Shown here: piece by piece, positions 17,140-25,863 of the stretch
How positions within the stretch are numbered: position 1 is the stretch's first letter
Layout of the letters: each line of letters begins with the position of its first letter
Origin: Flavobacteriaceae bacterium
GTDB taxonomy: Bacteria > Bacteroidota > Bacteroidia > Flavobacteriales > Flavobacteriaceae
Direction: 5' to 3'
DNA length: 64,000 nucleotides
Assembly: GCA_014075215.1 (NCBI GenBank)
Contig: CP046177.1
Span: 1-64,000, forward strand
Made by a program: the position numbers and the translations under genes
Notes under the pieces: model-generated
What the model saw: the letters and a program-made list of their open reading frames with translations, nothing else
Databases searched by the model: none
What the model was told of the DNA's origin: nothing

Positions 17140-17617
17140 TTAGTTTTTATCATTTTGTAAAATGGTTTTTCTCATTGATTCACCTTCGAGCATTATTCTA
17201 TGTGATGAGTTGACGATACGGTCTAAAATGGCATCAGCAATAGTACCTTCTCCTATAGTTTCATACCAAGCTGACACAGGTATTTGTGATGCTATTATAG
17301 TTGATGATTTTCCATGTCTGTCATCTATAATATCCATTAACGCCTCACGAGCATGATTATCAAAACTCTGAAGCCCAAAATCATCAAGTATTAAAAGTTC
17401 AACTTTTAAGATTCTATTAAGTTCTCTGAGGTAGGTTCCATCAATTTTACAAAGTTTTAGTCTTTTAAACATTCTGGCAGTATTTTGATACAGTGTTTTA
17501 TGTTGTAACATACAGCTTTGGTGTCCCAAAGCTTGTGCGATATAGCTTTTACCTACGCCAGATGCACCTGTTATAATAATATTTTCCTGTCGTTTAAGGA
17601 AGTCTAATGTGACTAAG
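17140..17617 (-). pseudogene. istB: istB fragment (IS21 helper ATPase), left arm
   Basis: Reads from the IS3 edge: LVTLDFLKRQENIIITGASG with Walker A GASGVGKS, then LILDDFGLQSFDNHAREALM (Walker B/sensor) and the IstB ending SHRIMLEGESMRK. The N-terminal about 90 residues of IstB and the whole istA gene are absent. IstB is the AAA+ ATPase that helps the IstA transposase choose targets. It is non-functional here, although an internal ATG gives a 129-codon frame. Confidence 0.85.
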
Positions 17618-17680
17618 TGGACTTGCTACATTTAGAGTGACAAAGAGTTAAGCTAATTTTATCTAAAATAACTTAACCAT

Positions 17681-17980
17681 ATGAAACGAAGAAAATACAG
17701 TAAAGAGTTTAAAATTAAAGCAGTAGAATTAAGCAATGTACGAGGTAACACAAAGCAGATTGCCATGGAATTGGGAATCAGTGCAGATCTTATTTACAGA
17801 TGGCGTAGAGAATTAGAACAGCGTCCTGATTTAGCTTTTAGCGGTAATGGCGTCAAACAACTCACAGAAGATCAGAAAGAGTTAGAGCGATTACGTAAAC
17901 AGCTCAAGGATGTTACCATGGAGCGGGATATCTTAAAAAAGGCCGTGAGCATCTTCTCCAAGAGCGATCGGAAGTATTGA
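17681..17980 (+). CDS. IS3-family OrfA (HTH protein)
   Basis: 99 residues: an HTH_Tnp_1 domain (YSKEFKIKAVELSNVRGNTK, then IAMELGISADLIYRWRREL) followed by a leucine-zipper-like coiled coil (ELERLRKQLKDVTMERDILK). It binds the IS ends and regulates transposition. A canonical -1 slippery heptamer A-AAA-AAG lies in frame at 17935-17941. Reading in the -1 frame stays open into orfB, so an OrfAB fusion transposase is expected. Confidence 0.9.
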   Translation: MKRRKYSKEFKIKAVELSNVRGNTKQIAMELGISADLIYRWRRELEQRPDLAFSGNGVKQLTEDQKELERLRKQLKDVTMERDILKKAVSIFSKSDRKY

Positions 17981-18846
17981 AATTTATCAAAGATTACAGT
18001 AGAGAATATCCGGTTGGGAAGATGTGTAAAATTTTTAAAATTAGTAGAAACAGTTATTACAGGAGTAAGAATTATGTTCCATCAGATAGAGATGGAAAAA
18101 ATCGTATGCTACTCTCTGAGATTCACCGTATCTGTGAGCGAAGTAAATCTACTTATGGAAGTCCTAGAATTACAGAGGAACTCAAAGCTAAAGGGTTTAA
18201 AGTATCTAGGTCTAGGGTAGCACGATTGATGAAAAAACACGGGATTAAAGCAGTTCGTAAAAAGAAATTTGTTGTCACGACAGATTCTAAGCATCAATAT
18301 CCAGTAGCTGATAATGTATTGGATAGAGATTTTAAAGCTACCGCTGCTGCACAGAAATGGGTTTCTGATATTACCTATTTAAAGACTGCACAAGGATGGC
18401 TGTACTTAACGGTAATTATTGACCTGTTTGATCGTAAAGTCATTGGTTGGTCTTTGAGCAATGGACTCAAAGCAAGACAAACTATCATTGCTGCATGGAG
18501 AATGGCTGTAAACAACAGAATGCCTTGTGAAGGTATGATTTTTCATTCTGATCGAGGTGTACAATACGCATCTCATGCGTTTGTTAATATCCTTAAAAGT
18601 TATCATGTAACACCCAGTATGAGTAGAAAAGGAAACTGTTGGGATAATGCAGTAGCTGAATCTTTTTTTAAAACAATCAAAACAGAACTAATGATAGACA
18701 ATAAGTTTATATCCAACAAAAGTCTTCAAATTAAAGTCTTTGAATACATAGAAACTTGGTACAACAGATACAGAAGACATTCTGCTCTTGGTTACAAAAA
18801 TATCATCGAATTTGAAAAATTATATCAAATCAAAAATGTAGCTTAA
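17977..18846 (+). CDS. IS3-family OrfB transposase (DDE)
   Basis: 289 residues in the -1 frame relative to orfA. HTH_21 region (YGSPRITEELKAKGFKVSRS), then the rve integrase core with WVSDITYLKTAQGWLYLTVI (first D), FHSDRGVQYAS (second D) and DNAVAESFFKTIKTEL (E). It ends in a typical YNRYRRHSALGYKNIIEFE tail. A TTG at 17977 overlaps the orfA stop, but the main product is probably the frameshifted OrfAB. All three catalytic acids are present, so it may be active. Confidence 0.9.
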   Translation: MKFIKDYSREYPVGKMCKIFKISRNSYYRSKNYVPSDRDGKNRMLLSEIHRICERSKSTYGSPRITEELKAKGFKVSRSRVARLMKKHGIKAVRKKKFVVTTDSKHQYPVADNVLDRDFKATAAAQKWVSDITYLKTAQGWLYLTVIIDLFDRKVIGWSLSNGLKARQTIIAAWRMAVNNRMPCEGMIFHSDRGVQYASHAFVNILKSYHVTPSMSRKGNCWDNAVAESFFKTIKTELMIDNKFISNKSLQIKVFEYIETWYNRYRRHSALGYKNIIEFEKLYQIKNVA

Positions 18847-18876
18847 CTTTTTGTACCATTTTTTGTTGCATATCCA

Positions 18877-19307
18877 CAGGTGCATCTGGCGTAGGTAAAA
18901 GCTATATCGCACAAGCTTTGGGACACCAAAGCTGTATGTTACAACATAAAACACTGTATCAAAATACTGCCAGAATGTTTAAAAGACTAAAACTTTGTAA
19001 AATTGATGGAACCTACCTCAGAGAACTTAATAGAATCTTAAAAGTTGAACTTTTAATACTTGATGATTTTGGGCTTCAGAGTTTTGATAATCATGCTCGT
19101 GAGGCGTTAATGGATATTATAGATGACAGACATGGAAAATCATCAACTATAATAGCATCACAAATACCTGTGTCAGCTTGGTATGAAACTATAGGAGAAG
19201 GTACTATTGCTGATGCCATTTTAGACCGTATCGTCAACTCATCACATAGAATAATGCTCGAAGGTGAATCAATGAGAAAAACCATTTTACAAAATGATAA
19301 AAACTAA
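18877..19307 (+). pseudogene. istB: istB fragment, right arm
   Basis: Mirror image of the left arm, starting inside the Walker A segment (GASGVGKS, from 18880) directly after the IS3 end. It carries the same C-terminal part and stop. Lacking its N-terminus and istA, it cannot mobilise an IS21. Confidence 0.85.
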
Positions 19308-19386
19308 ATTTTAACTATTATTGCAATACTTCTATGAGTGGCACTGTTTGACCGAAATCAGTGGCATGGTCACTCCGAAATAGCCA

Positions 19387-19824
19387 TAGGATAATGAATA
19401 AATTCGTTACCCCTGTAGACGTTGAACAAATGGCACGTTTTAATGGTTTTGTTCTTATGCGGCAGTGCTACTTTAAAATTGAATTTAATTCGTTACTTTT
19501 GACGGAAGCATTGGTTTTCTTCATTAGAAAAATGAGTGATTTTATTCTTCCAATATACTGAATATCAATGCTTTAAATTAATATTTTAACATTTAAGTTG
19601 TTGATAATCAACGAATTGTATTTTTTGCCATGTACTAAACATTTTAAAACTTTTAGAGGGAAAGAAGGGAAAGATGCTGCTACCATTTCTTTTGGAGAAG
19701 ATGGGAATCAAAATTGGTTTCTGGGTCATTTGTATTATGGTGGTAATCCAAGCCCAGATTTATACATAAGTAAAAAAAGTACTATTTACGATGGAAAAGG
19801 TTCATTTTTTGATACTGGTAGTCA
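19387..19824. other. Transition zone from the IS island to the core chromosome
   Basis: It contains scraps of reading frame rather than a clear gene. The frame from about 19598 to 19873 reads FKTFRGKEGKDAATISFGED then GNQNWFLGHLYYGGNPSPDL and looks protein-like, but has no convincing start and runs into the asnS promoter, so it is probably the end of a lost gene. A short frame from 19395 (MNKFVTPVDVEQMARFNG) is also only a fragment. Confidence 0.35.
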
Positions 19825-19855
19825 TTGTCCATTTTCAGCTAAAAAAGTATCTTTG
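19825..19855 (+). promoter_or_regulatory. Probable asnS promoter
   Basis: TTG (19825-19827) and TATCTTTG (19848-19855) are separated by 20 bp, matching the Bacteroidota TTTG-N17-23-TAnnTTTG pattern, with a 42-bp leader to the asnS ATG. It marks where ordinary chromosome resumes. Confidence 0.55.
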
Positions 19856-19897
19856 CCCTTTCTATGCCTATAAATAACATTAGTAGGATTAATAAAT

Positions 19898-21331
19898 ATG
19901 ATAGTAAGTAGCGTTGCCGAATTAGTAGCATCGGATAAGTTTTTACAGGAAGTACAGGTAAAGGGTTGGGTCAGGACATTTAGAAGTAATCGGTTTATTG
20001 CTTTAAACGATGGTTCTACCATTAAAAATATTCAATGTGTTGTGGATTTTGAAAATACGGATGAAAACCTGTTAAAAAGAATTACAACCGGAGCTGCCGT
20101 AACTATTAAAGGTACTTTAACAGAGAGTCGGGGAAGAGGTCAGGCTGTAGAAATAATGGTTTCCGAATTGGAAATCACAGGAGATTCGAACCCTGATGAA
20201 TATCCTATTCAGCCTAAAAAACACAGTTTCGAGTTTTTAAGAGAACATGCGCATTTACGGGTAAGAACTAATACATTTGGTGCTGTAATGAGGGTTCGTT
20301 CTGTGCTCTCTTTTGCTATTCATACCTATTTTCAGGAAAACGGGTTTAATTATGTACACACACCCATTATTACAGGATCTGATGCGGAAGGCTCCGGAGA
20401 AATGTTTCGCGTAACTACTTTTGAACCTAATAAGGCCCCTTTAAACGAAAAAGGAGAGGTTGATTATACTCAGGATTTTTTTGGTAAAGAAACGAATTTA
20501 ACCGTATCGGGCCAGTTGGAAGCCGAAACTTTTGCTATGGCATTGGGAAAAGTATATACATTTGGCCCTACTTTCAGAGCAGAAAACTCAAATACCACAC
20601 GCCACTTAGCAGAGTTTTGGATGATTGAACCGGAAGTTGCTTTCTGCGATTTGGATGGCAATATGGATTTGTCAGAAGATTTTATAAAATCGGTTTTAGC
20701 GTATGTTTTAGCACATTGCAAAGATGATCTGGAATTTTTAGACCAGCGGCTGACACAAGAAGAAAAATCAAAGCCACAAGCAGAGAGAAGTGAAATGAGT
20801 TTGATAGAAAAGCTTCATTTTGTAGCGGATAACAACTTTAAGAGAGTAAGCTATACGGAAGCTATTGATATCCTAAAAAATTCAAAACCAAATAAGAAAA
20901 AGAAATTTCAGTTTCCTATTCATGAATGGGGAGCAGATTTGCAATCGGAACACGAAAGATATTTGGTAGAAAAACACTTTAAATGTCCGGTGATATTGTT
21001 TGATTACCCTGCAAATATTAAAGCATTTTACATGCGATTAAATGACGACGGAAAAACCGTAAGAGCTATGGATGTACTGTTCCCGGGAATCGGGGAAATT
21101 GTCGGTGGCAGCCAGCGAGAAGAGCGTTATGAGGTATTGCTTGACAAAATCAAAACGATGGGGATTGACGAAAAAGAACTTTGGTGGTATTTGGATTTGA
21201 GAAAATTTGGAACGGCGGTACATTCCGGTTTTGGACTGGGTTTTGAAAGACTGGTTCAGTTTGCTACCGGAATGAGCAATATCAGAGACGTCATTCCTTT
21301 TCCCAGAACTCCGCAAAATGCAGCATTTTAA
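19898..21331 (+). CDS. asnS: Asparaginyl-tRNA synthetase
   Basis: 477 residues, normal length. N-terminal OB-fold anticodon-binding domain (about 10-105: VKGWVRTFRSNRFIALNDGS). The class II catalytic core has HTPIITGSDAEGSGEMF, motif 2 FRAENSNTTRHLAEFWMIEP and motif 3 GFGLGFERLVQFATGMSNIR with DVIPFPRTP. It charges tRNA-Asn with asparagine in the cytoplasm. The ATG at 19898 is preceded by AGGATTAAT. rpoN follows after 28 bp and may be co-transcribed. Confidence 0.97.
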   Translation: MIVSSVAELVASDKFLQEVQVKGWVRTFRSNRFIALNDGSTIKNIQCVVDFENTDENLLKRITTGAAVTIKGTLTESRGRGQAVEIMVSELEITGDSNPDEYPIQPKKHSFEFLREHAHLRVRTNTFGAVMRVRSVLSFAIHTYFQENGFNYVHTPIITGSDAEGSGEMFRVTTFEPNKAPLNEKGEVDYTQDFFGKETNLTVSGQLEAETFAMALGKVYTFGPTFRAENSNTTRHLAEFWMIEPEVAFCDLDGNMDLSEDFIKSVLAYVLAHCKDDLEFLDQRLTQEEKSKPQAERSEMSLIEKLHFVADNNFKRVSYTEAIDILKNSKPNKKKKFQFPIHEWGADLQSEHERYLVEKHFKCPVILFDYPANIKAFYMRLNDDGKTVRAMDVLFPGIGEIVGGSQREERYEVLLDKIKTMGIDEKELWWYLDLRKFGTAVHSGFGLGFERLVQFATGMSNIRDVIPFPRTPQNAAF

Positions 21332-21359
21332 TCTTCGTTTTTTGTATCTTTAATGGCGT

Positions 21360-22820
21360 ATGCTAAAACAAAGTTTACAATACAAACTGCTTCAAAAATT
21401 ATCTCCTCAGCAAATCCAGTTGATGAAGTTAATTCAATTGCCTATACAGGCATTTGAAGAACGATTAAAACAGGAAATTGAAGAAAACCCTGCACTAGAT
21501 ACCGGAAAAGAATCCGGCTCTACAGAAGATGACTTGGGGAATGACTATGAATATGATGATGACGGCAATGATACAATTGATGCGGATGATATCAATATTG
21601 ACGAATACTTAAGTGATGATGAAATTCCAAACTACAAAACCCAGGCAAATAACTATTCCTCTGACGATGAAGATAAGCACACGCCTTATGCTGCCGGAAC
21701 TACATTTCATCAATATTTAAAAAATCAGTTAAACACCTTTAGAATTGACGAAGAAGAAAGAATTATTGCCGAATTTTTAGTAGGAAGTATAGATGACAGC
21801 GGCTATATCAGGAGAGAGCTATTAGACTTGGTAGATGATTTGGCTTTTACGCAAAACGCGTTTACTACTGAAGAAAAAGTATCTTTTGTGCTTACGGAGG
21901 TGGTTCATGCTTTAGACCCGATTGGTGTGGGAGCGAGAGATTTAAAAGAGTGTTTGATCATTCAATTAAAAGCAAAAGAAGAAACCGCTATACGAAAACT
22001 TTCCATAGCCATTTTAGAGCAGGCTTTTGATCATTTTGTAAAAAAACACTATACAAAATTAACGGAGAAATTTGCGATTACCGAAGAACAGTTAAAAGAA
22101 GTAAACCAGGAGATTGCAAAACTGAACCCCAAGCCCGGAAGTTCTTATGCCGGAAATGATAAAATTGCCGAGCAGATAGTCCCTGATTTTACGATTCGGA
22201 TTTTGGATGGTGAATTAAACCTCTCTTTAAATGCAAGAAATGCTCCGGAATTACATATTTCCAGAGAATACAACAATATGTTAAAGAGTTACCAGGAATC
22301 TTCGACGAAGAGCAAATCACAAAAAGACGCTATATTTTTTATCAAGCAAAAATTAGATGCGGCCAAGTGGTTTATCGATGCCATTAAGCAAAGACAAGAA
22401 ACATTGCTAGTTACCATGAACTGCATCATGCATTATCAGTACGATTATTTTCTGACGGGGGATGAACGCAAATTGAAACCAATGATCTTAAAAGATATTG
22501 CAGATCAGATTCAGATGGATGTGTCTACGGTATCTCGTGTGGCAAACAGTAAATATGTTTCTACTCCTTACGGAACAAAGCTCATTAAAGAATTTTTTTC
22601 CGAATCTATGAAAAATGACCAGGGAGAAGATGTATCAACCAGAGAGATTAAAAAAAATTTAGAAACGGTTATTAGCGAAGAAAACAAAAAGAAACCGCTG
22701 ACCGATGATAAACTCTCCGTTATGTTAAAAGAAAAAGGGTATCCCATTGCCCGAAGAACGGTTGCTAAGTACAGAGAACAATTAGACATTCCCGTTGCCA
22801 GGTTAAGAAAAGAAATCTAA
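21360..22820 (+). CDS. rpoN: RNA polymerase sigma-54 factor
   Basis: 486 residues. Region I is Gln/Leu-rich (LSPQQIQLMKLIQLPIQAFE...ENPALD), followed by an acidic region II (about 50-100, DDLGNDYEYDDDGNDTID). The core-binding domain precedes an HTH (LKDIADQIQMDVSTVSRVAN), and the RpoN box ARRTVAKYRE (about 463-472) is intact near the C-terminus. It directs RNA polymerase to -24/-12 promoters under control of enhancer-binding ATPases. Its stop overlaps the start of the next gene (TAATG). Confidence 0.96.
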   Translation: MLKQSLQYKLLQKLSPQQIQLMKLIQLPIQAFEERLKQEIEENPALDTGKESGSTEDDLGNDYEYDDDGNDTIDADDINIDEYLSDDEIPNYKTQANNYSSDDEDKHTPYAAGTTFHQYLKNQLNTFRIDEEERIIAEFLVGSIDDSGYIRRELLDLVDDLAFTQNAFTTEEKVSFVLTEVVHALDPIGVGARDLKECLIIQLKAKEETAIRKLSIAILEQAFDHFVKKHYTKLTEKFAITEEQLKEVNQEIAKLNPKPGSSYAGNDKIAEQIVPDFTIRILDGELNLSLNARNAPELHISREYNNMLKSYQESSTKSKSQKDAIFFIKQKLDAAKWFIDAIKQRQETLLVTMNCIMHYQYDYFLTGDERKLKPMILKDIADQIQMDVSTVSRVANSKYVSTPYGTKLIKEFFSESMKNDQGEDVSTREIKKNLETVISEENKKKPLTDDKLSVMLKEKGYPIARRTVAKYREQLDIPVARLRKEI

Positions 22821-23419
22821 TGAGGTTTCACAAATTTATATCTACTCTTTTGCACCCGATAGTAACTCCAACTGTTGGAATCATCTTATATTTTATTTTT
22901 GTTCCGCATGCGCTTACAAAAGAACAGCATTTTTTTATACTGGCTTTGGTTTTCGGAGCTACCTATATAATACCGATCTTTATGTTACTGGTGTTAAAGG
23001 GGATAGGTCTGATAGAAAGTTTTGGGTTACACACTATCAGAGAAAGAAAGATTCCACTGTTTTTAATGATGGTCGTTTTTTATTGCTTAGGGAAATCGTT
23101 ATTGGGAATTTCTTTAATTAGAGACTTCGCCGTGCTGTTTTATGGCACTTCATTTAGTTTGGTATGGTTGTATTTTTTATTTATTATCAAACTAAAAGTC
23201 AGTATTCATTTGGTATCCATGGGGAACGCATTGGGTTTTTTTCTGGTGTTAATAGGGATGTACAACTTAAACTTGCTTCCGGTACTGATGATTATGATAG
23301 TACTATCAGGACTTCTGGCAAGTGCCAGATTACATCTGAAAGCACATACTCCGACAGAAGTTTACCTGGGGTTTTTTATCGGAATGATATCCCAGTTTTT
23401 AGTAGGTGGGTTTTTATAG
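22820..23419 (+). CDS. Integral membrane protein, PAP2-like C-terminus
   Basis: 199 residues with about six hydrophobic segments. The C-terminal stretch ASARLHLKAHTPTEVYLGFF resembles the third PAP2 motif (S-R-x-H-x-x-x-D), but the acidic residue is replaced and motifs 1 and 2 are not clear, so phosphatase activity is doubtful. The start overlaps the rpoN stop, so it is translationally coupled to rpoN. Called hypothetical membrane protein in practice. Confidence 0.8.
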   Translation: MRFHKFISTLLHPIVTPTVGIILYFIFVPHALTKEQHFFILALVFGATYIIPIFMLLVLKGIGLIESFGLHTIRERKIPLFLMMVVFYCLGKSLLGISLIRDFAVLFYGTSFSLVWLYFLFIIKLKVSIHLVSMGNALGFFLVLIGMYNLNLLPVLMIMIVLSGLLASARLHLKAHTPTEVYLGFFIGMISQFLVGGFL

Positions 23420-23442
23420 TTCAAATTATATAAATTACGAAT

Positions 23443-24114
23443 CTACAAAATATAAAACATCAATCCTATTTTCAAAATTTTTGTATTAATAGGAGCATTT
23501 TGTATGAAGGCGTTTTCAAATATGGAAGTCAATCCGTAATAGACATGTGCATTAAACGCATCGTAGCCTATGGAGGTGGTTATACCGTATTGCCAGGAAC
23601 GAAAATTAGGAATATTATTGAATTTAAAAGTATTTGACCCGCTTTTATAAGTAAACGTATTAGAAAGATTATACCCTATTTTAATACCTGTATAAATCCT
23701 CCAGAACTTATATTTTTTAGCGGTAGAGGTTCTCCATCTTAACTCCAAAGGGAATTCTATCGTATGAATGGAAAGTTTGTTAGCAGTAATAGTATTGTCA
23801 ACAGAAAAGTCAAAACCGGTATTTGTTTCCGATACTTTTAACCCATGATTAAACGTGTCAAAACCATACCCAACTCCTATTCCAACAGAGATATTTCCTT
23901 TTCCGGTTACCGGAATATCTTTTATAAACCCGCCGAAAAACCCGTATGAAAACCCTGTACCCCCTATTTGAGCAGGTTGATTGAAAAATTGATTGTAGGT
24001 AAGCCCGATATATAGCTGGTCATCAGCATATTTTTCTCCTAACCGTAAAGAATCTCTCTGCCCAAAAGCAGATATTACAAAAAGTAAAAACAGAATTGTA
24101 AATAACTTTTTCAC
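23443..24114 (-). CDS. Outer-membrane beta-barrel protein, PorT/SprT-like candidate
   Basis: 223 residues with a clear signal peptide (MKKLFTILFLLFVISAFG, cleavage before QRDS) and alternating aromatic beta-strands ending GLMFYIL, as in outer-membrane beta-barrels. HTIEFPLELRWR is reminiscent of the I-P-L-x-L-K/R strand in PorT-family proteins. PorT/SprT is a component needed for type IX secretion and gliding. The assignment rests on length, topology and neighbourhood (asnS-rpoN, ExbBD), not on a decisive motif. It is convergent with the PAP2-like gene. Confidence 0.65.
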   Translation of the reverse strand: MKKLFTILFLLFVISAFGQRDSLRLGEKYADDQLYIGLTYNQFFNQPAQIGGTGFSYGFFGGFIKDIPVTGKGNISVGIGVGYGFDTFNHGLKVSETNTGFDFSVDNTITANKLSIHTIEFPLELRWRTSTAKKYKFWRIYTGIKIGYNLSNTFTYKSGSNTFKFNNIPNFRSWQYGITTSIGYDAFNAHVYYGLTSIFENAFIQNAPINTKILKIGLMFYIL

Positions 24115-24276
24115 GATCGTCTTATGAACTCATTTAAAAAAAGAATACTATTTTTCAGGAATTTACAGTTAGTTGTCCGTTCTTACACTTTCAACTTTCC
24201 AACTACAATATATATTTCAGAAAAAAAGGCAACTTTTAAGTTACCTTTTGTATTTTCCATATCACCGTAAGTAAAC

Positions 24277-24741
24277 TTATTCCGTTGCAGACTGAGCAGC
24301 AGAGTAGCTCACTTTCAGTGCATTTACATCTCTTAGTTTTAAACGGATATCCGTAATGGTTCCTACACTTGATTCTTTATCTGCCTTTATGGAAGTGGTC
24401 ATAAAAGGAACCTGATTTTCCGGAACTCCTTCTCTGGCGTTTAATATAAATGCCGGAACATCGTCAGCTGTTGCAATCTTATCATTCAATTGTATTCTGT
24501 TATACCCGACACCATACTTGGAATCTTTGGCTTTACCCACATATATGGTGCTTACCAGGCTTTTGTGCTCCAGTTTTTTTACTTCGACAGCACTGGGTAG
24601 TCTCGGAGTTTCAATCTGTAAAGAAGTATCTCTCGGAGTGGTGGTCACCATAAAGAAAAACAGCAACATAAATACAATATCAGGCAATGCAGCCGTATTT
24701 ACCGCCGGCATCCCTTTTTTCTTTTTTCTAAATTTTGACAT
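24277..24741 (-). CDS. exbD: ExbD-family biopolymer transport protein (second)
   Basis: 154 residues: a basic N-terminus (MSKFRKKKKGMP), a single TM helix at about 15-35 with the conserved protonatable Asp (ALPDIVFMLLFFFMV), and a periplasmic domain. It works with ExbB to couple the proton gradient to TonB or a similar energiser. It is the last gene of the exbB-orf-exbD-exbD run (19-bp spacing). The C-terminus ITDIRLKLRDVNALKVSYSA is typical. Confidence 0.92.
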   Translation of the reverse strand: MSKFRKKKKGMPAVNTAALPDIVFMLLFFFMVTTTPRDTSLQIETPRLPSAVEVKKLEHKSLVSTIYVGKAKDSKYGVGYNRIQLNDKIATADDVPAFILNAREGVPENQVPFMTTSIKADKESSVGTITDIRLKLRDVNALKVSYSAAQSATE

Positions 24742-24760
24742 ATTGTTTTTTGTTTAAATA

Positions 24761-25393
24761 TTAATTTGCCGAGGTAGGCTCCGCATCCGATACAATTTGA
24801 GGGTAACTCGTTTTAATATCGTCAATCTTTTTCCGTAAATCCTCATCTTTTCTATTACTTTTTTTATAAAGCGCTTCTAATTCCGTAAAAGACATCTCGT
24901 ATCTCTCTTGACATAGTCGATTTCTTAAAACCCGATAGGCTTTTAGCAACTCATCCTGTACTGCAAGATAAGTTTCATAGTTCGTACTGCGATCGCTTTG
25001 TACGGAAATAACCGCTTTGTTAGGGTGGTCCGAAGATGATTCGTTTCTTTCCCCTTTACAATAGTCACAGGGTAATCCCGGCGTACCGTCTTCATTTGGT
25101 TTCCCAAGACCTCCCCCATTATCAATAAAAGCAATAGCAGCCTCTTTGAGATCTTTAATATTCATACGCTCACCCTCTACCTGAAGTTCATTTCTAAAAT
25201 TAATATTCACTTCAAAAATGTTTCTCTCCTTGATAATCGGCGGGATATAATCGGGTGGTGGCTTTTCTGCTAACTTTTTAGAGATTCCCGAATCTACGTT
25301 TACCGTTGTGGTTACCAGGAAAAAAATCAATAAGAGGAAGGCAATATCTGCCATAGACCCTGCATTAATTTCCGGATTTTCTCTTCTTGCCAT
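24761..25393 (-). CDS. exbD: ExbD-family biopolymer transport protein (first, long)
   Basis: 210 residues, longer than usual. TM helix with Asp (AGSMADIAFLLLIFFLVTTT), a periplasmic domain with a Cys pair (CDYCKGE, about 127-133), and a C-terminal charged extension (KKSNRKDEDLRKKIDDIKTS). Tandem non-identical ExbD proteins beside one ExbB are common in Flavobacteriia. It lies 6 bp downstream of the 151-aa membrane protein. Confidence 0.92.
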   Translation of the reverse strand: MARRENPEINAGSMADIAFLLLIFFLVTTTVNVDSGISKKLAEKPPPDYIPPIIKERNIFEVNINFRNELQVEGERMNIKDLKEAAIAFIDNGGGLGKPNEDGTPGLPCDYCKGERNESSSDHPNKAVISVQSDRSTNYETYLAVQDELLKAYRVLRNRLCQERYEMSFTELEALYKKSNRKDEDLRKKIDDIKTSYPQIVSDAEPTSAN

Positions 25394-25399
25394 ACTATT

Positions 25400-25855
25400 T
25401 TATGATTTGATTAATCCTTTTAACAGGTCATATATAAAGAAAAGACCTCCTATACATCCTAAAACGATGCTATACCAAATAAGCGAGCCTGCCCACTGGT
25501 TAGAAGCAGTGCCTGCTTCGCCTCCTTTTAGTACCTCTCCCTGTGTATCCAATACGGCATTGCTATCTGCTAATAGGTAAGCGATTCCTAACAAAACAGC
25601 TAACACACCTATACTCAGTAATGTTTTCTTTAAACTTTCAGGGTTTTTAATGATACCCATTATTGATAGTACCAATGTAACACCGACCGTAAGATAAATT
25701 AACAGTGTTGAAAAAGTTATCAGTGGAGAAGTTGCCGAATTAAGAGCCTCCAGATCTCCTTCATCCACCGAAGCAACTACAAAAAATAAGATAACTCCTA
25801 TAACAGCAATGACGGCAATGCCTATGGTTAATATTTTAGATAATTTATTGTTCAT
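25400..25855 (-). CDS. Small membrane protein of the exb operon
   Basis: 151 residues with four predicted TM helices (about 11-29, 47-66, 78-95 and 126-145). No named family, but a protein of this kind is regularly found between exbB and exbD in Flavobacteriia. It may assist complex assembly. Spacing is 8 bp from exbB and 6 bp to exbD, so a single transcript is expected. Confidence 0.85.
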   Translation of the reverse strand: MNNKLSKILTIGIAVIAVIGVILFFVVASVDEGDLEALNSATSPLITFSTLLIYLTVGVTLVLSIMGIIKNPESLKKTLLSIGVLAVLLGIAYLLADSNAVLDTQGEVLKGGEAGTASNQWAGSLIWYSIVLGCIGGLFFIYDLLKGLIKS

Positions 25856-25863
25856 AACCCTGT

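Larger units (their letters stand above)
17618..18876 (+). mobile_element. IS3-family insertion sequence (apparently intact)
   Basis: 1259 bp. The ends TGGACTTGCTACATTT and the reverse complement of the right end, TGGATATGCAACAAAA, are imperfect inverted repeats that converge again at ACAAAGAGTTAAGC. It contains overlapping orfA and orfB. It lies between the two istB arms and is the probable cause of the rearrangement there. Confidence 0.85.
17061..19386. repeat. Inverted repeat of about 510 bp (IS21 istB ends) flanking an IS3 element
   Basis: 17061-17571 is the reverse complement of 18876-19386, with no difference I can see. Both arms hold the 3' part of istB and the outer IS21 end (GGAGTGACCATGCCACTG). 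The left arm keeps 46 bp more of istB than the right one. The two IS3 flanks (AAG and CAG) are not a matching duplication, so the palindrome came from recombination, not from one simple insertion. Confidence 0.9.

Noticed and set aside
19361..19561. 66-codon frame at the IS21 end
   Set aside because: Its first part is IS21 terminal DNA and the rest has no protein-like conservation that I can see.
24450..24757. Forward-strand frames opposite the exbD genes (and similar frames opposite dusB, lepA and thiL)
   Set aside because: Antisense shadows of strongly supported genes with no domain evidence.
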